Notes under the pieces: model-generated
Databases searched by the model: none
Seen by the model: only the letters and a program-made list of their open reading frames with translations
Told to the model about the DNA's origin: nothing
In this document: positions 13,201 to 25,396 of the stretch, piece by piece
How positions within the stretch are numbered: position 1 is the first letter of the stretch
Layout of the letters: each line of letters starts with the position of its first letter
Position numbers and translations under genes: made by a program
Assembly: GCA_954871525.1 (NCBI GenBank)
Contig: OX940868.1
Coordinates: 11,646,056-11,710,055, forward strand
Direction of reading: 5' to 3'
DNA: 64,000 nucleotides
DNA from: Parietaria judaica
Taxonomy: Eukaryota > Streptophyta > Magnoliopsida > Rosales > Urticaceae

Positions 13201-14974
13201 TTTCAAGGCATCCTTGAAGAACTGCATAAGCCTCAATTTCATCGGGTGATGGTACCTCTGGTAAAATTTACGATACAAAATTAAACCACAAATATTCAAA
13301 ATAATTAATAGCCCATAATAAAGTAAATAATCTTTAAACTTTGTCAAGAATATGAAGCATATAAATTTGTCAATATTGTAAGTTATCATACAATATTTAT
13401 GTTGATATTTCCTATGAACCCGGGCATCTAAACGTAACTGTTTTAACAGTAAAATTCTGTTTTTTCATCCTTCGTAATACACCTACAAATTTATATTTAA
13501 CAATTCTGCACCATATTTATACTAAAATTCAGACATTGTAGAATCAAGCAATGTTTTTGAAAGAGAATGATTTACTCGAGAGTAATTTTCTGACCTGGTA
13601 TATATTAAAAATACATGACTTTAATCTTAAGCTTGAAATAAATTTTTTTTTTAAAAAGAGTCCAATATTAGACAATTGAGATGTAGTTCTTTAGTATAAA
13701 ATTCAATACTTGCAAGATAAGTATACCAATCGGAGTAATCTTAAGTCGTGCAAACGTCTCTTGCTCCGGCTCTTTCCTCAGAATATCAGCTGCTATCGGG
13801 TCGGGCTGAACACCATGCAGATCACCAGATACACTGTGAGATCGAATCATACTTGAAGCAACTATGGGTATTTGCTCTCCATTCCCACTAACATGGTTAG
13901 GCAGCACACTTTGACCCACTGGTCTCTGCAAACAAAGTGTAAGAATTAAATAACGGAGTAAGAACCATCACGAGATTAAGTAGCTATAACTGTAATCCGA
14001 GAAAACAGTATTTTAACTTTGCTTCGACAGCAATTTTTCTACTGTTATTCCAAAATCAACTCACCACAGTTCCATTAGAATGAAGATATGCCGGGTCCAG
14101 TTTAGAGCTATCAGTCAAATTGCCTTCATCATCTGAATCGTCTACGCTCTCGAAGGCGCTAGCACTTGCCACGGGAGATTTAGGGGATATCGGTCTCATA
14201 AGGCCACTGCCCCTCTTGACTGCATTGCTAAGCAAAGCCGCTTTCCCTAAATCGGAAAACCGTGAAAGTAACTGACCGCCAATTCAACCGAAAAAAAACA
14301 TGAACAAGTTTGAAGCATGTTCGACATAACTAATTCGACACACAAAAGTAGAATGTTGACTCCAAATTCAGAATCGCTCAACCCTGAATTCTTCAATGTT
14401 AAATATACATTACTAACACTAACTCGTATTGCTTTTAAGTTCAGAAAACACTAAAAAGCCATTGAAATATTCTATACCAAATTCAAAAAGCTTGAAATTT
14501 CGAGGCAAGACATCGATTCTTTCCTTAACTGATCACTTCAATCGCGTCTGCCATGGGAGCAGAGCTAGATACCAGACGATCATCAGCACAATCGCAATGC
14601 TACTCTACTAACAAGTCCGAGTCCATACCTTCGGGAAGCGTGTGCAGCCTCGGCAACCCCGGCGGAATCCCTTCGACAGGTCCGTTGTCAATCCCGTCGG
14701 AGACGGCCGCGACGTCCGGCAGCGACGCCGAGCTCCGGCGGTAGTAGCCGTTCCCTTTCCGGCGCGCGTGGTGGCCGGCGCGGCGCTTCTTGAGATGGTC
14801 CGGCGAGGGTGCTCCGGCGTCGGAGTTGTCGTTGTCGCGCTGGTGCTGCTCGACGGTCTTGGCGAAGTCGAGGAGCTGAGTTAGGGTTTTGCGGTGCATA
14901 TAGTAGGCGGAGACGGCGACGAAGGAAGCTCCGACGAGCGCCGCCATGGCCAAATGCAGAGAGTAGGCGTCCAT
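7250..14974 (-). CDS. AMPD: AMP deaminase, complete, 19 coding exons
   Basis: The enzyme converts AMP to IMP and ammonia in purine salvage; the Arabidopsis homologue is FAC1/AMPD. Coding exons (minus order): 14974-14629, 14246-14065, 13925-13727, 13257-13079, 12972-12921, 12708-12581, 12479-12300, 12079-12012, 11889-11747, 11231-11170, 10690-10577, 10225-10085, 9498-9346, 8749-8696, 8618-8508, 8328-8155, 8065-7985, 7733-7635, 7318-7250. All junctions have GT and AG and keep frame, giving 844 residues, close to the 839 of Arabidopsis. The N-terminus has a membrane helix (about 6-26) followed by a basic linker, so it is probably a membrane-associated protein. Zinc ligands are visible: H396 and H398 (HVHH), H664 (RPHSGE, with catalytic E667) and D741 (SLSTDDPLQ). 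The start is the first in-frame ATG; its context [13 protein letters not shown] aligns with the family N-terminus. Exon 1 is GC-rich and all introns are short. No defect was seen. Confidence 0.96.
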
Positions 14975-15048
14975 GGCGAGGTTGGAAATGGAGGAAGTGA
15001 GGGCTGTGGGTTCTTCCGTGTTTATAGGAAGTGCCAAACAACACTTCC

Positions 15049-15215
15049 TCACTCACTCTCACTCTGGTTAATCTCGGTAAAAGTATTAATAGTTTTAGAA
15101 AAAGTACTGACAAATTTCATAGTATTAATATTAGGGACCTTTTTATCGGATTTGACTTTTTGGCCATTCTTATATGTAATATAAAATATTAGTACTTTAT
15201 TTTATATATATCGTT
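15049..15215 (-). promoter_or_regulatory. candidate AMP deaminase core promoter and uORF
   Basis: A TATATATAAA on the minus strand at 15210-15201 could set a transcription start near 15175, giving a 5' UTR of about 200 nt. Such a leader would contain one short upstream ORF of 23 codons (ATG at 15120, stop at 15051-15049) before the main ATG at 14974. This is inferred from sequence only. Confidence 0.3.
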
Positions 15216-15480
15216 ACTAGATAGAAAAGACCTGATACTTTTGCCAAAATTAACCTCTCACAAATATTAGCACATATTCTCTCTCCAACTCTCCATGGTC
15301 ATTTCTTTTTAAATTCCTTTCAATTTCGTACTGATTTTATTCGATTGGTTATTCCTATTTTGTTGCTTTTCTGTGGTTGGGAAAATGACCAAACTGCTTT
15401 ATGCTTATTATCGCCGTTTTTATTTAATTAATCTGTAAAAATATATTACAAACTTAGGACAAATTTTAAAGATTATTTGT
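15216..15480. other. AT-rich spacer
   Basis: Between the candidate promoter and a decayed LINE. No feature was recognised. Confidence 0.5.
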
Positions 15481-16500
15481 TTTTAAAGAAAGTCGAGCTT
15501 TATTGAACGTTCTGAATCTCCAAAGGAGTGCTGCTCTAGAGGATAGCATACCCCACCTCAACTTTTACGATTGCCAACAGTCAAACGAGCGTCCGAACAG
15601 GGGTCGGGACTTCTTCAGTACCAACAATATTTTGGACAAGATGAATATCAACACTCGGCAGAACATACTGCAGTCTAACCATATATCTTCTACACTTAAT
15701 CGAGATTTTTAGCAAGATCTTGCACGACTTCATTACAACATCTCGGAATAAAGTAAAAAGCAACAGACTCAATCCGAGTAGCTAATCGAAGAATCTTGGA
15801 GATAATATAGCCCAAGTCAGAAAGAGCAATGAACTTTAAGGTTGAAATTGTAATCACGCCTGCACAATCCGACTGAATACGAGCCTTCGCCCAACCTTGA
15901 TTGTATGCCCATTCAACCTCGCGATGGATAGAAGAAGCATATGCATGTTGGGGGGACAGCCGATGCTTGTGATAATTAATTCCCGACATAAGTATCTGAT
16001 CTTTGATCTTTGTGATTACGAGCCACTAAATCAATACTATAGCCCTCCCAATGGCCATCAATCGCGGCATCAACATAAATATCAACACAACATATCTTGG
16101 AGGGGTTTTACGCCGGGGTATTAATTTGGATTGTTTTCCTTCCTTTGATTCTCAAATTTTAGGACATCATTGGTAGTTGATTGCCTCCTCAAATATATCT
16201 TGTCGAGTCCTCGATTTACTTCCATTCACCACATTGTTTCTATTGTTCTAGATTTTCCATAAAAAAAATATTATATAATACAGACTCACTCGGGCTAAGA
16301 GAGGTGATTTCCGATGCGATGAAGTATAAAGGATCATTTTTTTTTTCATTTACATCAAGAATGCCACAAAGACCCGCCAACGTCCAAATTTTTTTAGTGA
16401 ATTTACAATTCCCAAAAGTAATGTTCCACTGCTTCATGCTCAAGATGGCATAGAGGACACCCCGTATCCATCCGAATTCTTCGACGAGAGAGAACAATAT
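15481..16500 (-). pseudogene. decayed LINE 3' end: zinc-binding and RNase H-like domains
   Basis: Minus-strand frames show pieces of the plant L1-type ORF2 C-terminus. Around 16240-16490 lies the zf-RVT region (GCPLCHLEHEAVEHYFWE in one frame, then CKFTKKIWTLAGL in another, so a frameshift has occurred). At about 16130-15990 follows the start of the RNase H-like domain (VDAAIDGHWEGYSI), then after stops VEWAYNQGW, SDCAGVI, LSDLGYIISKILRLA and FIPRCCNEV down to about 15696. A short A-rich run on the minus strand ends near 15480, as for a LINE tail. It is broken by several stops and frameshifts and cannot be active. Confidence 0.8.
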
Positions 16501-17348
16501 GCATCAGTATAAACTTTTGAAAACTACTTATTTTATATGTTTATACTTTTTGTAATTTATCCAACTATATTTAATTCATGATGTTATTGTAAATCCGAAG
16601 TCGGACAAAAAAACCTCCGAGCCAAATATTGCAACCCAGACTAAAAAGAAGTCTAATTTTATGTATGACATTGGGGTGTCACTACTCTATGAGTTGCTTT
16701 CATTAAATTTTGGGTTGATATGTTTGAATTCAAGGATTAACAATCTCGACTTCAGACAAAGCGACCTCGACGCCGGTGTTATAATCGGTGCCCTACATTC
16801 AAACCCTAAACAAATTTGAAACTCTTAACACTTTTCTTCTACAATGGAAACCTACAATCGAAGCCTATTGAACCCTAAAATCAATACTCGAAAACTCTAG
16901 AACCCTAAAATCAAGTTCGACCAACAAGGACGACACAGCAATTGAAACCCTAATAAAAAAAAAGTACCTAGACATGCTAGTTACAATGACAACGATAGGT
17001 CGAAAATATGGAAGCGCATTGGAGATAATGGTCAAGGTTAAATGTATCGGAGCTTGGATGAGAGAAAAAGGTGGATGCTTGAGAGAACCAGTGTTAAATG
17101 AGAGAAACCTCAAGGCGAACGGAAACAAAGAGTGCAGAATACTAGTTTAGAATTTAATGACTCGCAAGAACGTTTTAATATTTTTTACCCTCAAATGTAC
17201 TATTATTAGTTAATGAATTTTTCCAAAAAAATTTTCTTCTATTGAATAGTAAGTTGTGATTATTATTAACTTTAATGACAGCACCAAAAGAGACCTCTAA
17301 AATATATTCTTAGTAGTTTCATGACTCTTTTTGTTTTGTTCTGTTGAA
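16501..17348. other. intergenic, unassigned
   Basis: Mostly AT-rich with a middle part (about 16740-17130) of CCCTAAA-containing, moderately GC sequence. No motif or homology was recognised. Confidence 0.4.
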
Positions 17349-20215
17349 TCTATATATATATAAAAGGAAAATCTCACTAGAAGATGACATGGCATACTAC
17401 AAATCAAGCAATCCTCATTCTCTAATTTTTCATATTTTAGATTTTTTTTTCATGAAAAAAATATTTCATCATCAATGAATCACTACATTCACATTCATTA
17501 TTTTATAGAAACACATTAAATTAAATGCATTTATATAGAAATGCATGCATTATATATTAACATAACGCATTAAAAGCACAAACTTTTTTTTATTTTTTAT
17601 TTTTTTTTTCATTAAAAGCACACACTTATACATGCATATATCATGTTTATTACATGTATATTTATTTTACATATAGGAGAGTTTTGAGGTATTACATGGC
17701 ACAACTTGAAAGCAAGAATTCATGATTCTCATTTTCTTAGATTTTGTATTAGGAGTTAAATACAATTCATTTTATAAAGAAAAAAAAATATCATTTAATC
17801 ACCAAAATATGGAATATAAAAAGGCAATTGGGACATGCATACGACGTTCTTAGTCATCTTGAACTTTAAGAGTTATCATTGAATTAGTGGAATGGTTTCT
17901 CTCACTTAGTTCTCATTGATGACATATTAAGTACACGTCGTTTTGGTTAATGGAGAAAAAAACTATACTTAACCCCAATTTGGTTCCTCTAGATCCTCAT
18001 TGAACTGAGTTTTTTCTCGCCAATCGACAATTACAGGTTTCGGTCCATCTTTCTTAATCTATTGTCGATTGTGTGTATATTACTCTGTGAGCTATTATTA
18101 ATTTAGTTGAATATGTGTTAGCATTTTAGTTGAATCTATTGACAACGCAGTGAAGTTGGGAAATCGTGTCCCGCTCCAACATATCTAAAGGTATGATCAT
18201 TCATTTGAAGAAGTAAGATTAAAATTTTATTTTAATTATAATTTTGTATTTGATATTTTTTTTTAATTTATTATGATTTATAAGTGTTTTCGAAGTAGAT
18301 TTCACAATTGCTCAACTTTGGAGCTGTTAAAATTGGATTGAATGATTGGGTATCAGGTATTTAACTTTTTTCTTTTTTAATTGATTTATGTGATTATAGT
18401 TTTATAATTGTTATTAAAAATATTTTATTGAGAAATTTCAGCATACCATTTTTTTGCGAATATTGGGTATTAGGATTTAACTTTCTTCTGTATGTTATGT
18501 GATTATTATAAATTTTATAATTAAAATATTTATTATGAAAAAGGTCCCTAAGATTCGAAGTCGGCCTTGGTTACAGGTGAACAAATTTCATATTGAGAGA
18601 CCAATTTAGTGTGGCTCTCTCTGCATTCTTTGTTTTTTTTTCTTTTACATTTTTCACGACGTTTGTTAAGCTTCTCGGAATTCGTTTCACTTCTATAGAA
18701 ATCTTGACGAACCTTCTCCGCATGTCTAACCATGAGTCTTCTCCCTACTGTTTCGGTGTATTTCGTCAGGAATTTGACGATTATCATGAGAGTATGTTTC
18801 AGTGCATTATCGTCTAATGTTTTATTTAATTTGTGGCAATTTTAGATTTTTTTTTGTTACGTTTTTAGATTTGATGTTAACATTGTAATCGATCATGAAT
18901 GCATGATTAATTCATGTGTAATTTATGCAATAGTTGATGTTTGGTTGCAATGGCCCTTTACACTTTTATTTTTTGGGTAAATTAATTAATTAATGTTTAC
19001 ACTTAAACTTACAATTACATGTCCATACATTTCTTCGTACTTTTAGCTATTTTGTTTACTCCAATTTGATATTCTTTATTAACAAATATTCATCAATCAT
19101 TATGTTTTTATTTTTCCCGATTTTGTAACCCCCCGCACTTTGGTGAAAATATATATAGATGATAATGTGGCATTTGTTTCTTTTGTTTTCGACAGTTTCC
19201 TTACTCTTATAAAAAAAAATTACAAGGTCTTTATATATTTTATACGTTAACCAAATATCACAAAGTTTCATTTAAAAAATTAATGCATAAATACTCTTTA
19301 AGTAATTCAAAGTATCAAACACTTATCTTGACCAAGTCTTACATATTCAATAATTTTTTTATTATCGAATTTGCATAAAAAATAATAGTTTTTTTAACTA
19401 TTTAATCGAACTTTAAAATATATTTACGTCCTGACTAATTGTTGAGTTTGATGTGATGTCAAACGATCAATACATATTTAGGTTATTAATCAATTTAAAG
19501 AAAAAAAACTTTCAACTATATTTGTTCATAATATTACGTAGCTGTGCGGCCAGTCACACAAAGCAAAGCGAATGATTTGAAAATCCTCATATTTTAAATA
19601 CTATATTTTCAAAATTCTCTACTCTTTGGTCACGAGTTAATATGACTTATGAGTATCACCACGTTAAATATCACCACATTCAAATTGTATTTAATAAAAA
19701 ATTAAAAATAAAAAGTCACCGCATTTTTTTTTAAAAGAAACTCACCACGTATTCATTATTATACCATTTGGTAATTCATTTATATGCTACACAAGAAACC
19801 ATTTAGTTTCTTCGCCCTCTCCCTATTCGATTTCACACGAGCTTCTGCATTTTTTATTTTCCAAGGATTAAAGAGTTTGTTTTGATTAATTGACATTGTT
19901 TTTCTTTTCTATTGTTGTTTTTCTGCAAGTTCGTGACTTTAATTAGATTTATATTTATTTTCTTTTTGTTGATTTTTCAATGGGATTTCTTCAAGCAAGA
20001 ATTAGGTTGTCGCGTTTTTCGGTTAGTTTATTTTTTCCTGGAGTCATGGTCATTCTATTCCGGTGAGTTTCATTTGATTTATGTGCATTGGTCTTCCTTA
20101 AGTTGATTAAGGGGGGGTTTCTTCAATCAAGTGTAAGTTCGTCAGTTCCCCTATGATTTTCTTATTTCTCAGTTTCAGTCGTGCATTGTATTCATACATT
20201 TTTTTCATTGGATTT

Positions 20216-20268
<53 letters not shown>

Positions 20269-20768
20269 AGGGTTCTGCTACTATTTTACTACTATTATCT
20301 ACTATGAATAATGAGTAATGAAATCTATTATAGATTTTGTTTTTGTTAGTTTTCATATTACCACTTGGACTCAATTGATCGAGCAAAATTTTCAAGGGTT
20401 ATGCCACCAAGATGGAGATGGAATAGAATTGAGTCTGTATAAATTAATATTGTTAGGACCATAAGATTTTATTATTCTACCAATTTATTAATTTATCAAG
20501 AAAAACTTAGAATGTTTGTGTTATAGTAGCCGAGTAGGCACCATACAAAAGTAATAATTTATCGAGACTATTAATTTATAGAATATTGATGTATCGATGT
20601 TCTACTGCACTCTTATAGAGTGGTCTATTATTTATCTTTATTAAGTTCTTTCCGATGAGTAATTATTAATATTAAAATATAAGACACGATAAATCTAATG
20701 AAAAAGTCTCTTTAGATTTATAATTGTAAATTGGTCGCCACCGCGCGAAGCGCGGTGCTGTCCACTAG
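17349..20768 (+). mobile_element. non-autonomous Helitron, 3.4 kb
   Basis: The element starts with TC at 17349 (TCTATATATATATAAAAGG) after an A, and ends with CTAG at 20765-20768 before a T. Seven bases before CTAG there is a perfect 8-bp-stem hairpin. The interior has no RepHel ORF; it contains an (AT)n run (about 20216-20265) and internal partial duplications (for example around 17385-17455 and 17690-17760). No host gene capture was recognised, though the TC-rich block at 18590-18830 and the stretch at 19800-20110 are less AT-rich than the rest. The ends match those of the Helitron at 2457-5792, so both belong to one family. Confidence 0.85.
20739..20768 (+). other. Helitron 3' terminal hairpin and CTAG
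   Basis: The stem CACCGCGC (20739-20746) pairs perfectly with GCGCGGTG (20750-20757) around the loop GAA; CTAG follows seven bases later. This is the rolling-circle termination structure expected of Helitrons. The other copy has a shortened version with only part of the stem intact. Confidence 0.9.
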
Positions 20769-21643
20769 TATTTATTAATAGTAAAAGAATATTGATTTGT
20801 CACATGTGTGTCATCTTTGGATAATGGCAGGATAGGATATATTAAAATATAGAAAAGCTATAGATATGTTATATAAGACAAGTGTTGGTTTTCTTCTCCT
20901 ATCTCGAAAAATTATTTACCAAACTTTATACTTGTATATAAAAGATAGTTACAACCGTATGTGACAAAGAGTAAATTCTCAAAAAATTTATTATTGGCAG
21001 AAATTTTTTAATCATGTAATTTTTTTTACAAATGTAAATATATTTTCTTATTAACTCTCCCTGTGAAGTTCAACGTTTTTGTTCACGTTTTCGGTTTCTC
21101 TGTATCAAAGCATCTTGCACAAGGACGGACCAAGAAAACCTCTGATATCTCAAAAGTTTTAATTTCTCGTATATTTTTTATAAATTTATATTTTCGACGT
21201 AACTTACTCATTTTGTTCTTCCCGAACTGTTATAATTTATCATTATGCGAAATTAAGAACTTTATGATCACTATGATGACATGACAATATCACGTACTTT
21301 ACGGTAAAAGCAAGGCAATTGGGCAAGTGCCAAAATTAATATTTTATTATTATCCATCTTAGGTGTGTCGCTAATCTATTCTCTTTCAACTATTAAGTGA
21401 TTAGCACCTCGAGTGTAATGGAAATTATATAACAATATCCTTTCTTCATAATTTTTTTTTTTGAAAAAACCTTTTTTCGTAATTAAAAGGTGGAACTTTA
21501 TGCTTTATACCCGATATAATATAAGATTTAATAATACAACTTTGGTGAGTTACATATGTAAAATTAACTAAAACAATATATGATTTTCTTAAACTTATTA
21601 ATCCCTATAAAAAAGGGTCCAACTTTATTATTATTATTATTAC

Positions 21644-21686
<43 letters not shown>

Positions 21687-22245
21687 TTAATCGTGGAGCA
21701 GAGTGGAGATACTCACTTTTCACGCAAGAACTATCTCAACTATGTATGTCATTCATCAAAAGTTTCACCTTTATAAAAACTATTGGGAAAATATATTCGC
21801 GAGTGAATATTTAATTACACGTACAGTATAGTTAATATGGGGTCAAATGATGAATTTATTTATAGATACAATGCCGATTAATTTACCTACTAAATTTTTG
21901 CTAAGTAAAAGTGTAAAACCATGTCTCGATCTCTTTTCCTTTTCTTCTTCACATGTATTAAAAAGCGACGTTTATGGAGAAATTTCATATATTTATTGAT
22001 AAGTTTATCTTATAGTTTCAATTTTTTAATGCACGAATTTTCAATAATGTACAAAATTTATTTAAAGTAATTAAAATTTTCTATTAACTACCTGCCGTGA
22101 AGTTGCATATACGACATAGGATTTATTAATATTTTTATTCTTTTTCGACCGCGTATGAAATACAAAATTCAAATATTTAACAACAAAACACATATTTCTT
22201 GCATAATAGTTAAAATGTGCTCAATAACAAAATTAAGATACTATA
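20769..22245. other. intergenic, unassigned, with (ATT)n microsatellite
   Basis: AT-rich DNA. An (ATT/TTA)n microsatellite of about 60 bp lies at 21625-21686. Nothing else was recognised. Confidence 0.5.
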
Positions 22246-22480
22246 GGCAGTGGCGGAACCAGGAATTACGTGTCGGGGGGGTTAGATATAATTTTTTTTG
22301 TCAAAAACTTAACTTGAGGGGGTTATAATTAATTTTAAGGAAAGTTACGGGGTGGTTTAATTAAAATTTTATATGAATTTACACTACAAAAATTAAAAAT
22401 AAGGTATTATTATAGCAATTTTTTTTTTGGAGGGGGTGGTTTGAACCACACGCCTACATCAAGTGCTCTTGCCCCTGATA
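22246..22480 (+). repeat. possible small TIR element, CAGTGGCGGA type
   Basis: The left edge CAGTGGCGGAACCAGG is a typical terminus of small plant DNA elements, and the right edge GAGTGC..TTGCCCCTG gives CAGGGGCAAG in reverse. The ends agree only in part and no clear target duplication was seen, so it is a weak call. The same signature appears reversed at 38492-38510, 39435-39450 and 51163-51185. Confidence 0.35.
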
Positions 22481-22707
22481 AAAAGAGAGAAAAAAATGGG
22501 GACGATTAATATGGAATGAATAACTTTTTTAGTTTAAGAAGAAAAAAAAAAGGTGTGACTTTGAATTTTCATGTAAAAAAATTAATGAATTTTCTCAGCA
22601 TAATTAAATTGGTGAGTACACAAAAAACAAAATTTTAAGCTATGAATAAGGGACGGATTTTTAAAAGTTACAATAGCAGAAAAGGTTAAAGTAAAAAACA
22701 TATGTTT

Positions 22708-22747
<40 letters not shown>

Positions 22748-23723
22748 CAGCTGTTTTTAAAATAGAGGGTTTTGCAAAAATTTAGAAGTAGATAAGTTCA
22801 TATATAACACAAGGTGTTGGAATAATAACATCTTTTCAAGCCTCCTATATTGTTGTTTACTTTACTTTCTTTCTTTCTTTTTTTTTTCTAGACAAAATCC
22901 ATAAAACGAATGCCGTATGGTTTTGGACAATATATGAAAGTGAAACGTAGGTCCTTATCCTATAATATTGGATTAAATATTATATCAGCAAAATCCTCTA
23001 AATGTCAATGACCACGTGTTTTGTGACTTCAACTTCAAATCCTTGTGGGCTTATGCTCAGCGTAAAAATGGTGAAATTCAAATGATAACGATTGATTCAT
23101 TATGCTGCTTAATTTACTAGAAAATCAAAGAGACAATAATTGGTTATGTAATATAATTATAAAATATGTCGCAATTGTTTTCATGTACGTACGTGCCTTT
23201 TCTTTTAGTATCATTACATAAAAGAAATAAATTACAAAATAAGTTGCATCATTACATTATTAATCATTTAGTCTTCTTAATAAATTAGTAATTTATGTAA
23301 TAATAAATTAGTAATTCATTTATATTAATTAATAATCCGGTACTAGAAAAAAAATATTAATCCCAACATTATTAATTTATAGAGGTTTTACCGCATAGAA
23401 TATCAAAATTATATTGTTGTAGTTTTTCATCTTAACTCCATTAAGTGGCTTCTTTACGGAGTTAAAATTTGAAACGTACATCGCTTCATTTTTTTGTACA
23501 TTTTATACCTTTTTCGTGACAAAAAAAAAAAAAAGAGAGCATAAGTTAATTTGTTTGATTACATGTGGATTTTAATCCAAAAGCATTATCGACTTATTTA
23601 AAATTACGACATTCAAATGAAGAATTCAAATATAATGTAGTTAATCCAATTTTGATATCATATCTTATTTTAAAAATTATACTATATTATTTTTCGCCTC
23701 TCTTTTTATAATTCTTGGCTCAG
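22481..23723. other. intergenic, unassigned
   Basis: AT-rich, with an (AT)n run at 22710-22745. No gene or element was recognised. Confidence 0.5.
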
Positions 23724-24017
23724 TCGAGCTGGGAATGGCGACGAGATGGGGTTGATCGCGATGCCTCGCGACTCGTTCCTCCCCGTCGCGATGGGTCGCG
23801 ATTCCGACGACCAAGTCGCGATGATTCACGACTCTCTCTTTCTCTCTCTCCCTCTTTCTCTCTGCCTCTCTCCGTCTTAGTATCTCTCTCTCTCTCTCTC
23901 TCATGACTAAGTCGCGACCCATCGCGACCGGAAACGCGCGACGCATCGCGACGCCACACTTCGCGATTTTCGGCGACCAAGCCGCGACGGGTCGCGACGT
24001 CGCCGCCCCCAGCTCTC
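23724..24017 (+). mobile_element. CGCGA-rich MITE with (TC)n core, older copy
   Basis: The ends GAGCTGGGAATGGCGACGA and CGTCGCCGCCCCCAGCTC are inverted to one another. Between them are many TCGCGA, GTCGCGA and CATCGCGAC motifs on both sides of a (TC)n tract (about 23835-23902). The layout equals that of the element at 41125-41428, which has a perfect 8-bp target duplication; here no duplication is left. The open frames in it (arginine- and serine-rich) come from the repeats and are not genes. Confidence 0.7.
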
Positions 24018-24027
24018 CCTGTATACA

Positions 24028-24229
24028 AGCCCGGCTCAACCATTTTCGGGGCTCTGGGCGAATCATTAATATGAGAATTTTTATGAGAGTCTGTAATACA
24101 ATATTGCAGGAGCTATTACGGTATTGCAGGAGCTATATGATATATCGAAAATTATACATCGCATTAATATACTACTCTAAAAGGGGCCTTGGGCAACCGC
24201 CCAATTCGCCCATAGGTTAGGCCGACCCT
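24028..24229 (+). mobile_element. short hAT-like MITE (GGCCGGCCC-type ends)
   Basis: The left edge (GCCCGGCTCAACCATTTTCG, then GGGGCTCTGGGCGAA) and the right edge (reverse: TAGGGTCGGCCTAACCTATGG, GGGCGAATTGGGC) are inverted relatives, the latter also containing GGCCCC. Such ends are known from degenerate hAT-derived elements. It directly follows the CGCGA-rich MITE. No intact target duplication was seen. Confidence 0.45.
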
Positions 24230-25388
24230 ATAATAATATTATCCTGTTTTGGTTCAGGAATTAGTCAGTGGCTCAGTGCAGGTAGATATATGAAAGATAA
24301 TGCATATATACATATATAATATAAATTTTAGTTATATATCATCGATCAAATGGTACACTAATTCCATTTCCAACTATGCATAATCATGTACTATACTTTG
24401 ATGCTTTATACGTACACATTGATGCGTTTTCCACTATCAAAGTCGGTAACATATTATTGTAGTTTAACAAGGAAAAGGTCATAAAATTATATAATAGTAA
24501 AATGGCTTAAGTAATTATCAGAATAGCAAATTTAACAGACAAAAAAAAAAATAGTATCTTGTTGTGTTGAACGTCATTAATCCAATATCAAACACAAACA
24601 ATAATACATTAGCCAACATTCCGGCGAGGAGAGGGCAAAGTGATAGCTAGGCGACGATGCGACAAGGAGCGACAAGTACAACAACAAGGCGAGGCAACTC
24701 GGAGAAAGAGACTGATTTTATCGGGTTAAAAAGGAGTTTAAATTATTTTTTACCATGTTTTGTGGTAAAAATAAAACTAATAGATAGAAGAGCAAGATTT
24801 TCTATAGATGGATATAGTCATATAGAGAGAGAAATACTAAATAATTGAATGTCTTTGATCACCTTGGAATTATTGAAAAGTTAGCTTTATATTTTGATGC
24901 GTGGTAGCTGTTTTTAGCTTCTATTATATCATATGTAGTTATGTACTAATGTAGGAATCAATTTATTTTTCGTTTATTTTTTATTATATATAATTAATAT
25001 TTGGAGGAATGTGACATATGGATCGCTAAAAATCAACACATTCCTAAACCAGGACCAGGAGATACTACTTACTCGATAAACTATTATACTATAATTTATG
25101 TCGCAAAAACAATCGACTCAAGTGTAGTACTGGTGTTTGTTATGCTATTTATGTGCTCAATTTGTCAAAATTATTAACTTAACTCCAAAGGGTAAATTTA
25201 TTTCTCTGTGTGGAAGTGATTCTCTTTTTGTGAAAGTTGTAATTTTGAAAGGACATACGATTACAAATTCAAGATACAAATACCTTATAATTAAATCCAT
25301 TAGCACACGCGGCGTGCTTATGTGGCATTAGTCAAGATCTTTAATCAGTTGTTAGTGAATTGAAACAATGAGAGCAAGACAATCTTTT
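24230..25388. other. intergenic, unassigned
   Basis: AT-rich, no recognisable gene. A slightly GC-richer patch at 24620-24720 has no long open frame of known type. Confidence 0.5.
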
Positions 25389-25396
25389 GTGTTTAC

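Noticed and set aside
14553..15184. Several plus- and minus-frame ORFs over the GC-rich start of AMP deaminase
   Set aside because: They overlap exon 1 in other frames; high GC lowers stop frequency. Frames extending upstream of 14974 begin with GTG or TTG, not ATG.
20192..20395. ORF with Ile-Tyr repeats
   Set aside because: Translation of an (AT)n microsatellite.
23677..24066. Arg-rich open frames on both strands
   Set aside because: Shadow of the CGCGA-rich MITE and its (TC)n core.
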